Positions 56,839 through 64,000 of a DNA stretch of 64,000 bases are shown one piece after another (position 1 is the stretch's first letter; each line of letters starts with the position of its first letter). The position numbers and the translations under genes are program-made. Source of the stretch: Onchidella celtica (lineage: Eukaryota; Mollusca; Gastropoda; Systellommatophora; Onchidiidae); the NCBI GenBank assembly GCA_963931925.1, contig OZ007570.1, positions 45,309,691 through 45,373,690 on the forward strand, read 5' to 3'. The notes under the pieces were generated by a model, which did no database searches, had not been told where the DNA came from, and saw only the letters and a program-made list of their open reading frames with translations.

Positions 56839-57837
56839 TAAGTCTGACATCCCAGATGTCTGTAGACCAAAAGATGTTTCTTCCTGCGACGCCGTCGGTC
56901 CTACAAGCAGACTGGAAAACGTCAACAGCATTATTTTACAGTCGTTTGACCAACACCTTTTTGTCAGCGCAAAAAGAAAGAAAGAAAAAGAGAGAGAAAG
57001 AAACTCTTTCACATAAACATGAAATAGATAGGTTATCGCTTGTGCACAATAAGAACTGTTTGAACTTATGTGAAAAGTTAATTTAACTGTGTGATATCAG
57101 TTTCGTTTCTCTTGGGTCAAGCCAGTGTTATTAATCTGAATATAAACCCATCGAAACAGTGACATACGTCACTCATAAAATGACTGTCTTAAGGTTAAGC
57201 ACAAGATTGGATTGGTTTCCAGCGAAGTTTCCATTCGTGTTTAGTGTTTTGTCGTTGCTTGTCATTTGTCTGTGTCATATTTACGCCTGGACGCTTCACA
57301 CAAACTGGCATTTTGAAAAAATATTCACGTAATTGGAAGTGAATGCACTCCCAAACCTTTAATACAGACAGTTCAATGGGATTTGCGTGGTCTGCATATT
57401 GTGTTGCTGTAGTTAAGGAACACCCGACCAAATACGTCCTGGACAATTGTGTCTGGAATATTTCCATAATATTTTGCACTTGGAGTTCAAAGAGGACATC
57501 TGTGGGATAAATTCGATAAGGCGAGTCCGGGAAGATGGAATGGAGCAAAAGATAAAGTAGATGAAAGAGGATTATGTTTTAAAATGCGCCAGGGAGATAT
57601 AAATTTTTATCCACGGCCTATCACAAGCATGGACTTTATATTCTGGGTTAGAGGAAAAGATGTAAAACAATTTAGGGGCGCTGTGCTATCTCAGACGGTA
57701 CAAGATATTGTAAAATATGACATTTGAAACGCTTCGTATATTATATTTATGGCAAGCCCCTGAGAGAATTAGTTTTGTGATGACGCTGTCGGCCTGGGGA
57801 CCTGACGAAATATTTAAAAAACACAGAAAAACTGTTG
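56839..57837. other. Intronic stretch, nothing recognised
   Basis: A minus-strand 117-codon frame (57195-57548) has no recognisable domain. Confidence 0.4.
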
Positions 57838-57955
57838 GGTCGCAGCAAGGCTTAAAACAAAGTCAAAAACTGGCAAAAAGAAAAAGTTGTATTTAGCAAC
57901 GCCTCACATAAGAAATAATACCCAAACGATACAATGAAACGCAAACTAAAAGGGA
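57838..57955 (+). mobile_element. Fold-back/Penelope-like repeat, single arm, copy 4
   Basis: CAAAGTCAAAAACTGGC, AAAGTTGTATTTAGCAAC and CACATAAGAAATAATACCC match the left arms at 18008 and 42412. No right arm was seen. Confidence 0.6.
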
Positions 57956-59304
57956 AGCCTAGGGACGTCGTTGTTGTTGTTTACGAAGTCGCAGGTGCAA
58001 ATAAAGAAGAAACCACGCTGAATGTACAGTTCTCAGAGAGCCTGTTGATGAATTGAGTTTATGTACCTCAGATTAAGGTCATCAGATTTAAAGTAGAATT
58101 TACTGGCCATAAAAAGTGTTAAGGGAGGTTTAATACTGAACCGGGTCAGACACAGTCGGATGCTGCCAGCAAAACGTAGACCAAAGAAAATAATGGCAGA
58201 ATCTGACTGTCGGACCGGGCTTAGTGTGATAGGGTCTTCCCGGATTTACTAAGTAAACAGGAAATTTTGGTGTGTACATCTTGTCTGCCAGCAGCTGACT
58301 GTGTCTGACCTGACATAGTATGATACTTTCCTTAACACATATCTGGCCAGACACATGAAGTATTTAAGAAAGGGTGAAAACTGAAATGTTTCAGTCCTGC
58401 TTTTAGCTCTTGCTGGGAAAATAATTGGAATTCTTGGGAGCATGAAAAACTACAGATTTTCAGAGGAAGACAGCCCCCTCCCCCCTTCAAACAAGTATTT
58501 TGGCCCTTGATTCCCTTATACATAATACTCTGTGACGGCTGAGCGACGCCCAAGTCATGGGTGTGGGCGTTCTCCTGCAGTTTCTGGGAAAGGTATTTTA
58601 CCGAGGAAAAGTTTGGAAAAACAAAATTTGTTCGCTGTCGATAAATACTTCCAGTGAACTTTTGTGGCCTGAAAATCACAGAAAATTGCTTTTACAATAT
58701 TCTGTCTGGCAAACAGACGCTGGAATGAAGCGGAGGAAATTACAAGATGGCATGAGCATTTGTGGAAGCCCACCTTTTTTTGTAGATCACTCTTGGAGAA
58801 TGGACATAGGGGAGAAGAAAAAGAATGTAAGCATTTTGGCAATGCGGAGAGTCAGAAATCAAAATTATATGGGAAATTATTTGCTAACTTTGTCAGTGAA
58901 GACGGAGAGAGTCGGGCGTGCTTAAGAGTTCAAAGCCAGGATATCTCGTGTTTCTTAAGGGAAGAAGAGAAATTACATTTGGAAATATGATGAACGGAAT
59001 GGACAACTTGCGTTTCGTGGGAGTGAAAGGAGATGATATAGAATGTGGATGTTTTACACAGCGGGGAAATTTGAGGAAAGCAGGTTAAAAGGAAGACATG
59101 AGAGAAAATCTGCCCGGAAAGTTGTTTGAAATTGATGTAAGATAAGAACTTCTATGCATGTGGAATGATGAATGAGGCTGGAATAGGGGGGGGCATGGGG
59201 GCATGTGAATGGACAGGGCAGAGATTGGAATCAGTGAGAGGAAATTGTCTCTAGAGCTGCAAGATTGTATGAGAGTGTGATTTCTCAGAGTCATATTTTT
59301 AGAC
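57956..59304. other. Intronic stretch, nothing recognised
   Basis: It contains frames of 60-122 codons without domains, and no repeat match. Confidence 0.4.
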
Positions 59305-59780
59305 CAGTGGTTCTCAACCTTTTTTCAGGCAATCGCCTTCCTAGGCTCCAAATTTTCTTTCATCACCCCCGCCCACTTCCCCTGCCCGCAATTTCCACTC
59401 AAACCCAACAGATACATTTCACAACAAGGCAGTCTACATACAAATTATAATGTTCAGTTTTTCAAAGCCTTACTAATGACAATTGGCGTGTTGATTATTC
59501 AGTATAAAACAGAAAGCATTCTTTATCAAATTCTTTATCAAATGCACTTTAAAAAAGAATTGGGCCTTTTCTATTCACGAAGCCTATCAAAGCATGCTGT
59601 TGAACAAGCCAATGGCTGCCCTGTACTTGCCCCCCCCCCAAACCAAACCATCCTCCATTCATGTTTTCGTCCCCTATCACCCACCTTCATGGTTTGCCCC
59701 ACTCCTGGAAATCAAAATTACCTTGCCCCCCCCCCCCCTCGGGGGCAAGGGGGCAATATCGCCCACGTTGAGAAGCATTG
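59305..59780 (+). mobile_element. hAT-type MITE, same family as 28458
   Basis: The ends are CAGTGGTTCTCAACC and GTTGAGAAGCATTG. The flanks TTTTAGAC (59297-59304) and TTTTAGAT (59781-59788) agree at 7 of 8 positions, a target duplication. The interior parallels the copy at 28458, including the long poly-C runs. Confidence 0.85.
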
Positions 59781-60436
59781 TTTTAGATTCATTGAAGCTT
59801 GGCCGGCACAGGAGCCGCATTTTGATAAGTCTTGGCCATAAATGACTGATTGTCTCGGGGGGGGGGGGGGGGGGCAGCCGCAGCCGGATGAGATAAAGCG
59901 AAGGGAATGTTAATTGTATTAGTGAAACTGAACTGATTACGCATATTGCAATCCTCCAACTCGATTTGCACCCAGCTTTATCAGCACTATGAGAATGAAA
60001 ATTTGTCATAATCTTCTTCCGGTTTCCAGTATCGGTATCACTTCATACGGGAACGTGCGCGTCCGATGGGCATTGGAGGCCTCGGTTTTTCCCGGGATCG
60101 CTGCACCCGGCTTTTCTTGTCCTTGTTTTTGTTTTTCCTACTGGTTTTTTGGCTTGTGTTGAGCTGACTAGTTTCCTACTGTTTGTCTGCCATCTTCATA
60201 CAGACGATTCCTGGCCCTCAAAAGGGCTGTTAGGGAGTGCATGTGACAGCAGGTGATTGACCTCTTTTATAAAATGATTCTTCTTTGCGTCCGGCTGCGT
60301 CGTAATTTTGACATTCGAGAGGAACTGGTTAAGTCTGCTGTAGAGTTTTGGGAAATAGTTAGATTTTTCATGGTCGACTTGGATGTTCATATCCTTAACC
60401 TGCTCAGCAAACTCCATATTCTAGATTATTCTCTCT
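59781..60436. other. Intronic stretch, nothing recognised
   Basis: A poly-G tract of about 15 bases at 59859; otherwise no match. Confidence 0.4.
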
Positions 60437-60580
60437 AACATTTGTTCCCTCCTAGATATTTCAAAATAGGGGAATATGTTACAAGATAGATATTCTAGGA
60501 TACATTGTAAAATATCCCAAGGAGGTTATTGTATGAAGGTGAGATAGTCTAGATTAGGACGTCATACCGGTGTTCACACA
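60437..60580 (+). repeat. Dispersed repeat M, copy 1
   Basis: TTCTAGGATACATTGTAAAA followed by ATATCCCAAGGAGG, and later GATAGTCTAGAT and GTTCACA, match 63288-63430 collinearly. The class is unknown. Confidence 0.55.
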
Positions 60581-61132
60581 TAATCAGACATTTTTCCTAT
60601 GAAAAGTATGAACTTTTTAAAACTGAATCTTCGATTCGTGTACAGATTAACAGCAAAATCCATCCAAATAGTCGTTCATTCTAGCCAGAGTAATTGACAG
60701 GTCTGAGATTGTGGTCCGTGGAAGGATGACAACCTAATCCATCTCGACAATCTGTTATTGTGATAAGGGAAAGAGAACCAAGTTTTCCCAGACCTGGCCC
60801 ATACAATTGCTCAGGAACTGTGTCTTTGGGGCGGGTCGTAATGACCCCCCACCCCACCCCGGTTTTTTATCAAAAGGATGAAGATAAGGACTTGCAATTA
60901 TGATACTGCTACTGCATTAGAAAACAAAAATGTCAAAAAGGACGTGGAGGTTGGATGAATCAGGGATTGAAGCTGTATTTCAAATGTCAAGTGAGCGGGA
61001 ATGAATAAACTCAGCAGTGCAAGTGTCTCCGCCTAATGGCATGTCTTGCAATGACATGGCGGCGAAAGGTAATTTCAATGAAAGCTTAGGAAACATGTGA
61101 AATTAAGTTGGGTTTTTTTTATTTAAGATTGG
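60581..61132. other. Intronic stretch, nothing recognised
   Basis: No gene or repeat match was seen. Confidence 0.4.
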
Positions 61133-61897
61133 GCGAGTAAACAGGTTCAGACTTGGGCTGATGGGGCACTTATTCTAGTATGTAAACAGGTTCAGACTTG
61201 GGCTGTTGGGGCACTTATTCTAGTTTGTAAACAGGTTCAGACTTGGGCTGTTGGGGCACTTTTTGTAGTATGTAAACAGGTTCAGACTTGGGCTGTTGGG
61301 GCACTTATTCTAGTATGTAAACAGGTTCAGACTTGGGCTGTTGGGGCACTTATTCTAGTATGTAAACAGGTTCAGACTTGGGTTGGTGGGGCACTTATTC
61401 TAGTATGTAAACAGGTTCAGACTTGGGCTGTTGGGGCACTTATTCTAGTATGTAAACAGGTTCAGACTTGGGCTGTTGGGGCACTTATTCTAGTTTGTAA
61501 ACAGGTTCAGACTTGGGCTGTTGGGGCACTTATTCTAGTATGTAAACAGGTTCAGACTTGGGCTGTTGGGGCACTTATTCTAGTATGTAAACAGGTTCAG
61601 ACTTGGGCTGTTGGGGCACTTACTCTAGTATGTAAACAGGTTCAGACTTGGGTTGGTGGGGCACTTATTCTAGTATGTAAACAGGTTCAGACTTGGGCTT
61701 TTGGGGCACTTTTTGTAGTATGTAAACAGGTTCAGGCTTGGGCTCGTGGGGCACTTATTCTAGTTTGTAAACATGTTCAGGCTTGGGCTGGTGGGGCACT
61801 TATTCTAGTAAGTAAACATGTTCAGACTTGGAGTGGTTTGGCACTAATTGGAGTATGTAAACATATTCAGACTTGGGCTGGTGCGACACTGATTCGA
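61133..61897 (+). repeat. 45-bp tandem repeat, 17 units
   Basis: The unit GTATGTAAACAGGTTCAGAC, then TTGGGCTGTTGGGGCACTTA, then TTCTA has no length change in 17 copies. The last three or four units are the most diverged. One forward frame (VCKQVQTWAVGALIL per unit) has no stop in any unit and remains open to a TAA at 61964, but it has no ATG in the repeat. The other five frames stop in the standard unit. Confidence 0.95.
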
Positions 61898-63009
61898 TTC
61901 TGTTTTGACTCAGTACACGAGGTCTTTTTCTGCAGGCAATCGCCAATTATGTCGAGCATATTTTAACTGAATCTGAAGATTTCATGCACATCCGACGAAG
62001 GCACTATGCCTACGGATCCATGAGAGAATTGTTTTCGGGAGTGGATCCGCAGCGCATCTTGTCCTTTCTGAATGAGGCTACGATCTGCAAGTACAACTTG
62101 ATATAAAAAACGTTTATACACATTTGCAAAACTCATTTCTGATCTATACAAAACAACTTTTGAGAATTTTACCAATAATGTAATAAATTTTGTACGGAAC
62201 TATTTAAGTGTATTTGTGAACTATTTAAGTCTATTGTGAAATTTAAATTGCTAAAGCTCTGAATACCAAACAAAAATAAAGTATCTCAACGGGTCGTGAA
62301 AAGCACAAAGTGGCCGTTATCGTGGCGACGCGCTGGAAAACTAACTCAAATTCAAGCTCAAACTCTTTCTGCTGGCTGACCCACGACAGGTTGGAGTGCC
62401 CGAACCACTGGAACAATATTGTTTCAGTTCCCACCAAGTGCAGGAGGAAACCCAGACTACCAGACTTACAACTGCTCGGTGTCACTGAAAATGACAGACA
62501 CTCACCGCTAAATTCTTGTTAAAGTGAAAGAGGACTGATTATATTATATATCGTTTTGCCATTGAAAAGTAAACCGTAATGGAGCATGTGTTATTATTGA
62601 AGTGTATGGTAAAATTGAAGAGCCGTTCGGTACATAAGCCTTTTAAACTGTTGTATGTCCGTAATTTATCACTAGGGGCATTAAAAAGGTTATTGCTTAG
62701 CTAATTGATCTCCGACTTGGCCTCTAGTGTGAGTATTTATTATTAACATTGCAGCTGCCGTGAAAGAAAGGCAATAACATCCAGGGAAATGCCAAGGGAC
62801 GCTTTAGAGATAACATTTTAGTGTTTCTTTATGTGTCATTATGTTGACTAATACTACAATGGCCCGATATCTTTCTTCGTTTACGCCAAGTTGTCTATCA
62901 AAAAGGTCGATGTTAAGACGAGCCCCGATACCAACACTCAACAAAGGGCGTCTTTGTGGCAATATTTGGGTGTTCAGGTCTTTTAACCCGCTGACCAGAC
63001 TTCATATTC
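61898..63009. other. Intronic stretch, nothing firm recognised
   Basis: TTTTGACTCAGT (61903-61914) echoes dispersed repeat K. A weak match links 62305-62360 with 4105-4165 (GACGCGC followed by ACTCAAA). Nothing else was seen. Confidence 0.4.
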
Positions 63010-63256
63010 TGGGTTGCAGTTTTCTTTAGGATACATAGAATGTGTTATGTCCAGTTTTGTTTATTGCATGTAGATATCCAAGACACAAGTTGTATGACTT
63101 TATTTCATAACCTAATAGAAGTATTCACGTATCATGTGGTTTGACCATGTTGAAGTTATTGCAATTATTCGAATTTTCATTAAGGTTACAAATTTCAAAT
63201 TTGTTTTTCTCAAATTGACGATTTTGGACATAAAACATTCTGGCTGCCAACCCTCG
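63010..63256 (+). mobile_element. MITE family C, copy 3
   Basis: It is collinear with the copy at 2609: GTAGATATCCAAGACAC, TTTATTTCATAACCTAATAG, GACATAAAACATTCTGGC, and the right end GCCAACCCTCG. The left end is diverged. Confidence 0.6.
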
Positions 63257-63287
63257 ATATGTTTGTGGGTGTGGCACTCTAGATTCT

Positions 63288-63430
63288 TACTCTAACTTTC
63301 ATCCCTCAAAATTGGGGATACATTTTGGCGAAAACAGGAGGTTTTCTAGGATTTCATAAAATATCCCAAAGAGAAGGTTAGGATATGAAGGGGGATATTC
63401 TAGATCGTCACACTGGGGTTCACATAAACG
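63288..63430 (+). repeat. Dispersed repeat M, copy 2
   Basis: TTTCATAAAATATCCCAAAG, then GGATATTCTAGATCGTCA and GGGTTCACAT correspond to copy 1 at 60437. Confidence 0.55.
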
Positions 63431-63588
63431 AAAAACCGCTATATCTTCTGTTCCCAATCAACCTTGTTCTGCATTTTGTAATGGGGCTTGTATTTACCAT
63501 AGATTATGATCAGTACCATAAGGAGGGTCAAGGCCTATTCAGAAAAGACTGCATCATTATGTTTTTGTCTTTCTTTTATTTCAACCAG

Positions 63589-63753
63589 GTGACCGATTTT
63601 GCATGGTCCCATGACGGTCGTATGGCCTTGATCTGCTATAGAGATGGTTTTATCCTGGTGGGCTCTGTGGCTGGACAGAGATACTGGTCATCCATGCTCA
63701 ACCTGGACAACACGAGCATCACCTGTGGGGTGTGGTCACCCGATGATCAACAG
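63589..63753 (+). CDS. TULP4: TULP4 exon, WD40 region (next exon after 39270-39398)
   Basis: The 55 codons begin VTDFAWSHDGRMALICYRDG, continue FILVGSVAGQRYWSSMLNLD and end SITCGVWSPDDQQ. Recalled vertebrate TULP4 reads VSDFTWSHDG..ALISYRDGF, LVGSVSGQRHWSS and ITCGIWTPDDQQV. It therefore follows directly on the previous exon (NSQ joined to VTDF), with no coding sequence missing between them. The acceptor is TTTTATTTCAACCAG and the donor CAG/GTAAGT, a consensus 5' splice site. The exon is phase 0 on both sides and 165 nt long. The preceding intron is 24,190 bp. Later exons (rest of WD40, SOCS box, tubby domain) must lie beyond the window. Confidence 0.95.
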
Positions 63754-64000
63754 GTAAGTTACCAGTTGTTGATTTGCTTTCTTTCCTTAATAGCTATAGA
63801 GAGTACTGATTACATATACTTATTAGGGCAATTAAAGAATTTCAGCAGAAGTGGCTGATGCATCTAGCAATGAAACTCGTTACAGGTGATGTGCTGTAGG
63901 GTCCAGATGTACCTTTGAATATTTTGATAAAGAGAGAAATTGTGAAAATTCATTTAGAGTTCATGGTGTTCATTTTGTGTGTTTCTAATGTGGGGCTTTG
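63754..64000. other. Start of the next TULP4 intron
   Basis: It follows the consensus donor GTAAGT. No further exon is visible before the window ends. Confidence 0.7.

Overview
This is animal nuclear DNA, AT-rich, repeat-dense and almost without protein-coding sequence. The mix of repeats (RTE-type LINEs that end in TAG or TGA triplets, a tRNA-derived SINE with a conserved central domain, hAT and piggyBac MITEs, a Helitron, long TCTA and CATC microsatellites, many poly-C/poly-G tracts) suggests a lophotrochozoan, most likely a marine mollusc such as a gastropod. That placement is inference. The only host gene recognised is TULP4 (tubby-like protein 4) on the + strand. Two consecutive phase-0 exons are visible (39270-39398 and 63589-63753), encoding a stretch of the N-terminal WD40 region. 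A 24.2-kb intron separates them. Everything before 39270 is probably the preceding intron, because no upstream exon was found.

Layout. 1-7.2 kb: short MITEs of several families, a SINE nested in a hAT MITE, a TCTA microsatellite. 7.4-12.2 kb: a 59-bp satellite of 78 uninterrupted units, lying inside the 3' end of a minus-strand RTE-like LINE fragment; the satellite unit is itself a piece of that LINE's coding sequence. 12.3-25 kb: microsatellites, fold-back elements, a THAP-like zinc-finger fragment and long unremarkable stretches. 25-30 kb: an old tandem repeat, a CATC microsatellite, a non-autonomous Helitron, a CT tract, a hAT MITE with a perfect 8-bp duplication, and a solo LTR with a perfect 5-bp duplication. 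30-38 kb: CTG/TTG minisatellite, LINE and SINE fragments. 38.25-39.27 kb: a tandem array that repeats the 3' splice site and first ~38 nt of the TULP4 exon twelve times immediately upstream of the real exon, plus one more diverged copy. 39.4-63.6 kb: the large TULP4 intron with fold-back elements, a piggyBac-type MITE, one full-length RTE-like LINE with an intact ~1000-residue ORF, hAT MITEs, and 111-bp and 45-bp tandem repeats.

The two most unusual structures are both tandem arrays grown from something functional. One is the run of complete decoy splice acceptors, each followed by the same in-frame nonsense codons, directly in front of a conserved TULP4 exon. The other is the satellite born in place from a LINE C-terminal coding segment, with unexpanded LINE sequence still present on both sides. 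All repeat-family assignments come from comparing copies within the window and from known terminal signatures; no database search was possible.
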